Below, piece by piece: positions 34,006 to 40,911 of a DNA stretch of 64,000 nt (positions within the stretch are counted from its first letter, which is position 1; each line of letters starts with the position of its first letter). Under the pieces are notes generated by a model, which saw nothing but the letters and a program-made list of their open reading frames with translations, ran no database searches and had not been told where the DNA came from. The translations under genes were made by a program, and so were the position numbers. The DNA is from Arenicella xantha (GTDB lineage: Bacteria; Pseudomonadota; Gammaproteobacteria; Arenicellales; Arenicellaceae), in NCBI RefSeq assembly GCF_003315245.1, contig NZ_QNRT01000001.1:68963-132962 (forward strand). Direction: 5' to 3'.

Positions 34006-36013
34006 ATTTATCCTTACGTGTTTGGTAACTGACTTCCCCTGCTTCTAATGAAGTCATCATAATCTCATGGTTACTCTTCTGGCTTCCATCCAAGGCCACT
34101 AATGTTTTATCAGTTGGGTATCCGGAGTAAAGCTTATATTCCGTGTCCCCAAAAACGTCGTACTCCTTACTTGCGAACAATGTATAGTCGGCATCCACCG
34201 ACGCACCCAGCGTGCTGTTATGGGTAACGACCACCACCGGCATTGTCTCTGATATGTCTTTGATAATCTGATTAACGTTTTCGTTGAGAAAAACATTGTC
34301 AAAAGACGATTCCGGTTCGTCAATAAGCAACATTTCATGATGGTGAGCGTCTTTTATCTTCTGAAGCAATCTAAACTCGGAGCGCTCTCCACCGGATACT
34401 GGATCACCATCGCGATTGAGAATTTCATAGCTAATGCTGGTGAATAATCTAAAAAGTTCAGTCTCAGGCAGGCGGTCAATACCTTGGAGCGCTTTTAGGT
34501 ACTCATAAGGAGACCGGTAATGTTTATAGGCATCTCCAAAAGCGGGTTTACTGGTGCTGGCATCTCGTACTTCACCTGCACCAGCAAACGCTTTTTTTCG
34601 TACGACAATGCGAAAGCCTTGGATGTTTTCCTCTTCGATTTTATAGTCGGCCTTTAGAAAACCTACGATTTCATTAAACCGTTCGACGCGTTTAATGTCC
34701 ATCGCAACATCATAAAAATCAACATCCTCAAGTTGCACCGCATTACTTTTTCTTTTTAATCCTGCTTTTATATTGGTTACCATTTCATCGACCACTTTTT
34801 TCTTTTTTAGCAGCAGTTCTTTGCCCCAAAGCTGGTTTAGCAAGTCGCACGCCAGGCGTTTCATAGCAACTAAATCAATGTGTTTCTCAATTGTGTTTCG
34901 ATAGGCAACATTCTCAATCACATGTTGTACTGATAGAAATAGTTTCTTTAGTTCATCATCTTTTCGAGCTTTGAAAAGTGTTTCGTTGAACAAAGCCATT
35001 TTTGAAAAGCTGTCTTCCCGATCAGCTTCCTCTGCTGACTTTAGAAGACTTTCTACATAGTTCTCTACTTCTTTTTCGTTGTAACGAAGATCAACATCGA
35101 CCATTTCTTCCAGAACACGCTTGAATCCAGACAAATACTCATCTGCGCTTTGGCTTCGTTGAATTCTTAAGTTGTCCTCAAATTCCTTTTTATCTTTTTC
35201 AGGGTCTTTTTGAACTAGATCAAACTGCCTTATGTATTTTATGTCCTTATTAGCAGCGTGAATTTTGTCTAAGGTAACCGTTTTACCAGAAGATCTCGCT
35301 CCTAATAGCACATTTAATCCGGTCGAAATCAATGGGCCATCATTAAAGACAAGAAAAAGAGAATTTCCGTCCTTTTCAGTGAGCGTTACTTTGCTCTTAT
35401 CTAGAAAGCATTGCTTAATTGCATTGAGTTTCAAATCGCCACAGTCAATGAATGTTTGCCTAACTGGTAACTCATCCAGCTCCGCACAGATGCGCTCATC
35501 GCTGAATAATACAGGGGTGAGCTTGCTGGGCTCCTTTGCTGCACCAACGAATAACTTAACGCTTCTAACTTCACCAGCCTGGATGTAGCTTTTAAGTCGA
35601 GCTAGGGTTTCAGTCTTTATTGGTGGTCTTTTTTCGTAATGTGGTATCAGGAGATACTCACTTAAATCTCCATATATTTGATCTAGTTCATCGACGCTTA
35701 TGTCATCGCTAACACTGTTGATCTTAGCGGAAACCATATCTGCCTTGGCTTTAAAGTCATCGAGATCCTCTCCGTCACTGATTAGCAGCAAATGCCCACG
35801 TTCTAGGTTAATCTCAATTCCCGGAAACACGACAATGCCTAATGCTTCACGAATTTCTATGAATTGATCTAAGTCGAAAATATCGTGATTGGTGATCGCT
35901 ATCGCGTCCAGCTTTGCCTCGTCAACATAGCGCTTTAGTGTTTCTAAACAGAAATCAAAATATGGGTCGCTGAACGTTGCCACGGTGTGCATGTGAAAGT
36001 CAATTTTCTTCAA
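33986..36013 (-). CDS. PHP-domain / ABC-type ATPase fusion protein (TrlF/Spaf_1101-like), candidate defence effector
   Basis: 675 residues. An N-terminal PHP phosphoesterase domain (1 to about 200) carries DFHMHT (His7, His9), AITNHD (His43, Asp44), FPGIEI (Glu67), His74 and IPHYEKRP (His125); the usual last Asp-x-His ligand pair is not evident (FIDCGD at 188-193). An SMC/RecF-type ATPase follows: Walker A GARSSGKT (238-245), a helical insertion of about 290 residues, signature VSGGERSEF (539-547), Walker B MLLIDEPESSFDN (561-573) and His598 switch (VVVTHNS). The start is a TTG at 36013 with a G-run ribosome site; the next ATG would lose His7. PHP-AAA proteins called TrlF and Spaf_1101 share this plan but are often longer. 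Nucleic-acid or nucleotide cleavage is inferred. Confidence 0.85.
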   Translation of the reverse strand: MKKIDFHMHTVATFSDPYFDFCLETLKRYVDEAKLDAIAITNHDIFDLDQFIEIREALGIVVFPGIEINLERGHLLLISDGEDLDDFKAKADMVSAKINSVSDDISVDELDQIYGDLSEYLLIPHYEKRPPIKTETLARLKSYIQAGEVRSVKLFVGAAKEPSKLTPVLFSDERICAELDELPVRQTFIDCGDLKLNAIKQCFLDKSKVTLTEKDGNSLFLVFNDGPLISTGLNVLLGARSSGKTVTLDKIHAANKDIKYIRQFDLVQKDPEKDKKEFEDNLRIQRSQSADEYLSGFKRVLEEMVDVDLRYNEKEVENYVESLLKSAEEADREDSFSKMALFNETLFKARKDDELKKLFLSVQHVIENVAYRNTIEKHIDLVAMKRLACDLLNQLWGKELLLKKKKVVDEMVTNIKAGLKRKSNAVQLEDVDFYDVAMDIKRVERFNEIVGFLKADYKIEEENIQGFRIVVRKKAFAGAGEVRDASTSKPAFGDAYKHYRSPYEYLKALQGIDRLPETELFRLFTSISYEILNRDGDPVSGGERSEFRLLQKIKDAHHHEMLLIDEPESSFDNVFLNENVNQIIKDISETMPVVVVTHNSTLGASVDADYTLFASKEYDVFGDTEYKLYSGYPTDKTLVALDGSQKSNHEIMMTSLEAGEVSYQTRKDKYAAIKN

Positions 36014-36135
36014 TAGTCCCCCCCTCTGTCCGTGTGAACCTTTTTACTTGCCTAGTCTAATTATTTACCAGTTTGAATATTGTCCTTCGTCAGTATAGCT
36101 CAAAATAACAGTGCAAAATGGTGTTATGTGTTGAG

Positions 36136-36159
36136 ATTTGAATGTCTACTTCGAGTATT
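36136..36159. repeat. Diverged dispersed repeat, copy A
   Basis: This 24-bp stretch matches 37646-37669 at 19 of 24 positions, and all five differences are transitions. In both copies a GCYCAAAGC-like motif follows downstream (36201, 37698). Confidence 0.45.
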
Positions 36160-36406
36160 AAAGACTCATTCAGTTATGTCAACGCGAACGGGAGAAAGTT
36201 GCTCAAAGCAGACACTAACTAAAATAAAAGCGAGCGCTGAATGCGGATCAGATTCATTTATCATCGCCCCTTTTATAATAGTGATCTGTGCATCAATTTA
36301 TTCTCCTGAACTTCACTCTGAGCCCATTAGTTAGTCATTTAAGCGTAGGCCGTTGCCCTGGCCCAGTTTTACCCCTTTTTCGTTCTCTTTTATCGTAATG
36401 ATCAAA

Positions 36407-36607
36407 TCATTCAAAGTCCAAATAGTCGTTTAAATTAACTCGGTCTTTTTGTAACTTCAAAAGTTTCTTCACTACACGTCTAAATTCATTAACTCTTTGA
36501 TTAAATAGGTTAAACGTTTTACTGTTCTTCTCCGACATCTCTAGGCCTTCCAGCTCACCTTCAAATTTCTTAAGATATGAGTGAGCTTCTTTTACAATAT
36601 TCGGACA
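36407..36607 (-). pseudogene. Remnant reading frame encoding a charged helical protein fragment
   Basis: Minus-strand frame open from just after a stop at 36608-36610 to a TGA at 36407-36409 (66 sense codons). It reads as a coherent amphipathic, Lys/Glu-rich helix (KEAHSYLKKFEGELEGLE, then FRRVVKKLLKLQKDR) ending NLNDYLDFE. There is no start codon for the full frame. An internal ATG at 36538, with GGAAGG 7 nt upstream, would give only 43 residues. It looks like the 3' end of a gene truncated at its 5' side, but a short real gene cannot be excluded. Confidence 0.35.
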
Positions 36608-36737
36608 CTATAACTTTAACCAGTTTAAAATCACAAAATGTCTAAAATGAGTATGTTTCTGACCGATTAAAAAGTAAAACCCTTGGCTAAAAATTGCCCT
36701 TAACAGCCATTTATAGTTAGATAATAAATTTAATAAT

Positions 36738-37583
36738 CTAGCTAAATTCTTGCTTTGCTTTCCTCCAAAAAAAGACAGCTACGAAAAGCGCGACGACAGG
36801 TACGACTAACCCAAATTCGTCTATATACCAAGCAGAATTTTCATCCACAATAGTTAGTGGCGTAAACACTTTTTGGATAACCATATTTGAACATGCATGA
36901 AATATAACAGCACTCCAAACACTTTCTGTTTTATACCTTAGGTAAGTCATCGTCACCGAATTAGAAACAATAAATAGGGTGAAGATACTTAGTTGGAAAA
37001 TGAGCGGAGTGTAACTACTGCCATAAAAGCCTTTGATCATCAGAGGCCAGTGAAAAGTGGACCAAAACAAACCGCTTATAAGCGTAACTAATCCAAAAGA
37101 CATCGATTTCGAAAGCTCAGGAACTAAAAAGCCTCGCCACGCTAGCTCTTCACCGAAAATTGATGGTATTGATAGAGCTAAGCTGAATGTCATGCTCAAT
37201 ACGATATGGAATAGAATTATGGAAATATCATTCCATCCACGTAGGTTATAAGTCTCTCGCGAACCGTTAGCAAAATCAGAATTAAACTCAGCAAAACCCA
37301 AACCCCAAATGATTAGATATGATGATGCCGCGATGCCAAGAGGTACTAAAAAACTAATCCATTGGTAACGACTATTTCCCCACAACAACCCGAATGAAGA
37401 AAGCCGACGTCCATGTAAAAAACACGTCACTATAGCCGCCAAACCGACCGACATCATCAAGGGTGATGCTCGCTCAAGTCTAAAAATCAGCCAATACCCA
37501 ACACAGTAAAAAATTACTGTGAGAATTAGAAATGTGGTTAGAGATGGGACTGAAGCTCGAAATCTGTCCTTGGTTATATTCAT
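36738..37583 (-). CDS. CPBP-family intramembrane protease (Abi-like)
   Basis: 281 residues with about eight membrane helices. The CPBP motifs are clear: FGEELAWRGFLVPEL (Glu-Glu-x3-Arg), FWSTFHWPLM with the second-motif His, and IFHACSNM with the last His/Asn. CPBP proteins are glutamate intramembrane proteases, related to Rce1, and some protect against bacteriocins or act with small peptides. It lies in the AT-rich island in the same direction as the neighbouring genes, but with large gaps on both sides (about 330 bp upstream, more than 700 bp to the next gene downstream), so it is probably transcribed alone. Confidence 0.88.
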   Translation of the reverse strand: MNITKDRFRASVPSLTTFLILTVIFYCVGYWLIFRLERASPLMMSVGLAAIVTCFLHGRRLSSFGLLWGNSRYQWISFLVPLGIAASSYLIIWGLGFAEFNSDFANGSRETYNLRGWNDISIILFHIVLSMTFSLALSIPSIFGEELAWRGFLVPELSKSMSFGLVTLISGLFWSTFHWPLMIKGFYGSSYTPLIFQLSIFTLFIVSNSVTMTYLRYKTESVWSAVIFHACSNMVIQKVFTPLTIVDENSAWYIDEFGLVVPVVALFVAVFFWRKAKQEFS

Positions 37584-37913
37584 TAGTAGTTAATGATGAG
37601 TTTTAGTTTTTATTTAGATACTTCAAACTCCTATTTGGATTCAAAATTTGAACGTCCGTTTTGAGTATTCCTCAGCATGTTAATTGGCGCAACCTTGCCC
37701 AAAGCTAGCATTTCATAGCAACGCCTTTCAAACGGAGACGTTGTGACCGCGTGCGAGTGAACACAGTGTGGGGTAGTTTTTAAGTTTGTGGCATTCCATA
37801 TGCGCTGTGCTCATTTAGCACCTTTTTTAGGAGGAGACTCACCTACTAGTAGAACCTCAACTCTGTCTGGAAAAAACTACTCTCTGAACTTCTCGGTATT
37901 CATATTTTATGTG
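37584..37913. other. Non-coding region between the CPBP gene and the attC site
   Basis: 330 bp without a credible gene. It contains copy B of the diverged repeat (37646-37669) and an imperfect CAAC/GTTG dyad around 37718-37745 that could be a decayed recombination site, but this is too weak to call. Confidence 0.4.
37646..37669. repeat. Diverged dispersed repeat, copy B
   Basis: Partner of the repeat at 36136-36159; 19 of 24 identical, with transition differences only. Confidence 0.45.
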
Positions 37914-38003
37914 ATGTAACGCTAAACCAAGGGGCGGCGCGTTGTATCGCCGTCCCGCGGAATGAGCGTAGCGAATGTAGCAAACTTTGGCGCCTTGTTA
38001 TGC
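37914..38003 (-). other. attC recombination site of an integron gene cassette
   Basis: On the minus strand, R'' GCATAAC (38003-37997) contains the stop codon of the cassette gene. It is followed after 6 nt by CCAAAG (L''), and at the far end by CCTTGG (L'), 6 nt, then GCGTTACAT (R'). The spacings are symmetric on both arms. The variable part holds a 9-bp hairpin (37931-37939 with 37948-37956, one G-T pair). The site is 90 bp, within the normal attC size range. The cassette's other end at 38493 supplies TTATGC, which would make R' a perfect complement of R'' in the excised circle. Confidence 0.72.
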
Positions 38004-38459
38004 ATAGTCATATTTTTCTCCAATGAACGATTCTTTCCTCGACCAAGCCAAAAAAGTCTTTTCCAGTTTAGAGAATTCTCTAAACTGTTTTCCTAGCCTG
38101 TGTAGATCGGCAGGCTCTGCCTGGATACAAAGCTGACTTATCTCTGGATAAGACATTGTGGGGTTATCACAAAACCTTATTTGTATTGCTGAGTTTCCAA
38201 CACCATTAATAGTAAATAATTTAAATCCAAAGTAATAAGCAAAATTATCTTCAGGTTTTTCGGATCCGATTTCGTAAAGAAAGACATCATTTGCGTGTTT
38301 TGGAAATGCATCAAGACCGTTAGCAATTTGAATCAATGAAGTAGCATTATCGTAATAAGTAAACTCAGTGCAAATGCTGCGATTCGATACTTTCCAGTTG
38401 AGTTCAATATGATGGGGCTCTTCATAAGGAACTCTTTCAATTTGAATAAAATCACTCAC
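37998..38459 (-). CDS. Unknown protein carried by an integron gene cassette
   Basis: 153 residues from a GTG at 38459. I do not recognise the family: a soluble protein of mixed alpha/beta character (for example CTEFTYYDNATSLIQIANG and NSAIQIRFCDNPTMSYPE) with no signal peptide or membrane helix. Its TAA stop lies inside the R'' box of the attC site, and its start lies 33 bp inside the right cassette boundary, the usual geometry of a one-gene cassette. Cassette genes of unknown function often encode toxins, antitoxins or small-molecule-binding proteins; nothing here distinguishes them. A promoter-like sequence just outside the cassette could drive it. Confidence 0.72.
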   Translation of the reverse strand: MSDFIQIERVPYEEPHHIELNWKVSNRSICTEFTYYDNATSLIQIANGLDAFPKHANDVFLYEIGSEKPEDNFAYYFGFKLFTINGVGNSAIQIRFCDNPTMSYPEISQLCIQAEPADLHRLGKQFREFSKLEKTFLAWSRKESFIGEKYDYA

Positions 38460-38486
38460 TACAGATGGGCTCGGTGGGCTTCATGT

Positions 38487-38493
38487 GCATAAC
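38487..38493 (-). other. Right boundary core site of the integron cassette
   Basis: On the minus strand this is G^TTATGC, the expected core cleavage point. It is the exact complement of the R'' box GCATAAC in the attC at 37997-38003. The sequence just outside (AAAACTG) resembles the outer side of an attI or secondary integration site rather than another attC. Confidence 0.6.
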
Positions 38494-38766
38494 AGTTTTA
38501 TTATCCGACATGATGTCGGGATATTGTAAATATTTGGACATTCTGTATGAATCTGCTTTTAGGCTGCCGAACCATTGAAATGAGTACACTAAGAACCTTG
38601 GCGGAAATTGTCGCCCCCCTGATTTTAGGTATCAGGTCGCGCTCCAATATTGACAACACAACATCAGAGCGGCCATCACCGCACGCAAACAATATTCGGA
38701 CAATACCTAATATCAGCCGAGGTACTTCTTAATCGCTTGACTAATACGTAACAAAAATGTCGACGC
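38494..38766. other. Region between the cassette and the acyl-CoA dehydrogenase gene
   Basis: 273 bp downstream of the dehydrogenase stop. It contains the candidate promoter with an internal palindrome (38500-38529). A 63-codon minus-strand frame crosses it but has no coding character I can support. No integrase gene is present. Confidence 0.4.
38500..38529 (-). promoter_or_regulatory. Candidate promoter reading into the cassette, with palindrome in its spacer
   Basis: On the minus strand, TTACAA (38529-38524) and GATAAT (38505-38500) are separated by 18 bp, a fair sigma-70 promoter 7 bp outside the cassette boundary. The spacer is almost filled by the palindrome CCGACAT-C-ATGTCGG (38505-38519), so a repressor or a spacer-binding activator could act here. 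Confidence 0.45.
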
Positions 38767-40566
38767 TTATTGCCCAGTGAACTGACTTGCCTCAACGCTA
38801 TAAAAAGTGTCATCAAGTTCAGCCACCAAGTCAAACTTCGCCATGGCTTTGGGCAACTCATACTTATAGAAGAACTTACAGGCCGCCAACTTGCCAGCAT
38901 AGAAATCGGCATCATGAGCGGCTCCTTGCTGTTGACCATTGCTGGCTGCAGTCGCTTGCTTCAACCACATCCACGCGATCACAACATGTCCCATCGCATC
39001 CAAAAAGGTTGTCGCATTGGCTAAGGCAAGAGACATATCTTTTGCCATACTCACCGCTGCTAAGGTTTCATCTACTTTAGCCATCGCGGCGGTAAGTCGT
39101 TCGCCATACCAGCCTAGCTCGGCATGCTTATTGGCTCGAGCAATATCAGCGTTGATCTCTTGCACCAAGGCTTTAAGCGCGGCTCCATCGGCCATGCGTA
39201 CCTTTCGACCCAGTATGTCAAGACCGTGGATCGCGTGAGTACCTTCATGAATATGGTTCAAACGATTATCCCGATAGTAACGCTCAACCGGATACTCCCG
39301 GGTATAGCCGTATCCACCTAAAATTTGAATTGCCAACTTATTTGCCTCTAGACAGAATTCCGACGGCCATGACTTGCAAATCGGCGTCAAGAGTTCAAGC
39401 AACAACGAGGCACGCATCTTGTCTTGCTCAGTGGTAGCCAGTTTTTGCTCATCAAGCAGTTTGGCTGAGTACAGCATCAATGCGTGAGCGCCTTCAACAT
39501 AGACTTTTTGCGTCATCAGCATCCGTTTGACATCAGCGTGCTCAGAAATCATCACCATTGGTGTCTTCGGATCTTTATTTGCCAAATGGCGACCTTGCGG
39601 TCGATTGCGAGCATAATCCAAAGAGTAAAGATACCCGCCCAGTCCGATCACCGTAGCGGCCATGCCAACGCCGATACGCGCTTCATTCATCATATGAAAC
39701 ATATTGGTAAGTCCTTGGTTTTCTTCACCAACCAAGTAACCGACCGTTTCGCCGCTCTCGCCGAAGTTCAATAGGCAGTTTGTGGTGCCTCGATGGCCCA
39801 TTTTGTGATTTAACCCGGCTAGTGCAATCTTGTTCGATTCACCAATCGCACCGTCATCGCCCACTTGATGTTTGGGTACGAGAAATAGTGATATCCCTTT
39901 CACACCTTCTGGACCGCCAGGCACTTTGGCGAGCACCATATGAATAATATTGTCGGTCATCTCATGATCACCGCCAGATATCCACATTTTGGTACCGGTG
40001 ATTTTATAGCTGCCATCTTCGCGGCGTTCGGCTTTGGTCCGAATGTCGGCTAACGATGATCCAGCTTGAGGTTCAGACAAACACATCGTCCCAAACCACT
40101 CGCCTTCCACCAACTTAGGTAAGTATTTTTGTTTTAGCTCATCAGAGCCACAAGCGTGCAGCATATTAGCCACACCTTGCGTTAAAAAAGCATAATTGGA
40201 GACCGAGGTATTGGCCGTCACGAACACACCATTCAACGCTTGATGTACCATCCACGGCAGCTGCATTCCGCCCAAGTCAGCATCATATCCAGTGAGAAAT
40301 AATCCGGCCTCTTTATAGGCATCAATGGCCTCTTTGACCTGTGGAATAATCTCTACCTTGCCATCCACAAACTGAGGCTCATTCTCGTCGAGAAACCCAG
40401 CAAACGGCTGAAACTTATCTTCGGCAATAGATTGCGCTAAATCCAGAATTGCGGTCACGGCTTCACGATCGTAATCGTTGTAACGATCAGTCTCTAGCAA
40501 CGAATCCAGTTGCAAGGTTTCGTACATTAAAAAGTCGAGGTCGCGTCGATTAACAATGGTAGACAT
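38767..40566 (-). CDS. Acyl-CoA dehydrogenase with C-terminal extension
   Basis: 599 residues, the larger bacterial type with a helical C-terminal extension after the core. Core motifs include WFGTMCLSEPQAGSSLADIR, the FAD-contact region YKITGTKMWISGGDHEM, and the late ILGGYGYTREYPVERYYRD. It oxidises acyl-CoA to trans-2-enoyl-CoA, passing electrons to ETF, which is encoded at 7-9 kb. It lies at the distal end of the leftward cluster of acyl-CoA ligase, monooxygenase, TonB receptor and quinohaemoprotein dehydrogenase, 345 bp from the ligase gene, so it may have its own promoter. Chain-length preference is not readable. Confidence 0.94.
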   Translation of the reverse strand: MSTIVNRRDLDFLMYETLQLDSLLETDRYNDYDREAVTAILDLAQSIAEDKFQPFAGFLDENEPQFVDGKVEIIPQVKEAIDAYKEAGLFLTGYDADLGGMQLPWMVHQALNGVFVTANTSVSNYAFLTQGVANMLHACGSDELKQKYLPKLVEGEWFGTMCLSEPQAGSSLADIRTKAERREDGSYKITGTKMWISGGDHEMTDNIIHMVLAKVPGGPEGVKGISLFLVPKHQVGDDGAIGESNKIALAGLNHKMGHRGTTNCLLNFGESGETVGYLVGEENQGLTNMFHMMNEARIGVGMAATVIGLGGYLYSLDYARNRPQGRHLANKDPKTPMVMISEHADVKRMLMTQKVYVEGAHALMLYSAKLLDEQKLATTEQDKMRASLLLELLTPICKSWPSEFCLEANKLAIQILGGYGYTREYPVERYYRDNRLNHIHEGTHAIHGLDILGRKVRMADGAALKALVQEINADIARANKHAELGWYGERLTAAMAKVDETLAAVSMAKDMSLALANATTFLDAMGHVVIAWMWLKQATAASNGQQQGAAHDADFYAGKLAACKFFYKYELPKAMAKFDLVAELDDTFYSVEASQFTGQ

Positions 40567-40911
40567 AGATTTCTCAGGGTTTTGAGTGACAACAGTTTTA
40601 TAGTAATGGCTATTGTAGAGTCGCGCACGTTAATGATCTATGACATTTCGCACCAACTAATGTGCCAACTTTTACGCTAACGGCGATCAAGCGAGCCAAT
40701 CGCCAATGCTGCCAACGCTTCAGTCGGCACAACTATACTGAATCACCTTACCGACAAACCTCGCGGCGACGGCCAAGCAATCAGCAATGTCGATACCGAA
40801 GCCCATACAATTTGCAACTAACTGCCGCATCGCAATTTGGGCTTCCGGCGCTTATCGTTGCCAAAAGCCCAGCATTAAATTGCAAGCCTCCTCTAGGTAG
40901 TCAAACTTAGC
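40567..40911. other. Intergenic region upstream of the acyl-CoA dehydrogenase
   Basis: 345 bp. An open frame on the plus strand (40662-40910) has an amino-acid mix rich in Arg, Gln and Ser without hydrophobic pattern, so I do not treat it as a gene. The stretch must contain the promoter of the dehydrogenase; no clear operator was seen. Confidence 0.4.

Larger units (their letters stand above)
36014..36737. other. Mostly non-coding, AT-rich stretch of the accessory island
   Basis: 724 bp. It contains the upstream region of the PHP-ATPase gene (a -10-like TATACT on the minus strand at 36093-36098, no good -35), one copy of a diverged 24-bp repeat (36136-36159), and a degenerate minus-strand reading frame at 36407-36607. 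The rest holds nothing I can name. Confidence 0.5.

Noticed and set aside
36601-36740. Possible second attC site after the CPBP gene (minus-strand ATCTAAC at 36716-36722)
   Set aside because: ATCTAAC fits an R'' box, but I found no matching R' with a complementary L arm at equal spacing, and the nearby GGCT/AGCC hairpin is weak.
37718-37745. Possible decayed attC (CAACGCC ... GTTG dyad)
   Set aside because: Arms are short and unequal, and no gene stop lies in it; below what I can support.
38501-38692. 63-codon minus-strand frame next to the cassette
   Set aside because: It runs through the candidate promoter and palindrome, has no ribosome site, and no recognisable domain.
40662-40910. 82-codon plus-strand frame in the intergenic region
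   Set aside because: Composition is rich in Arg, Gln and Ser without hydrophobic periodicity; there is no ribosome site and no neighbour in the same direction.
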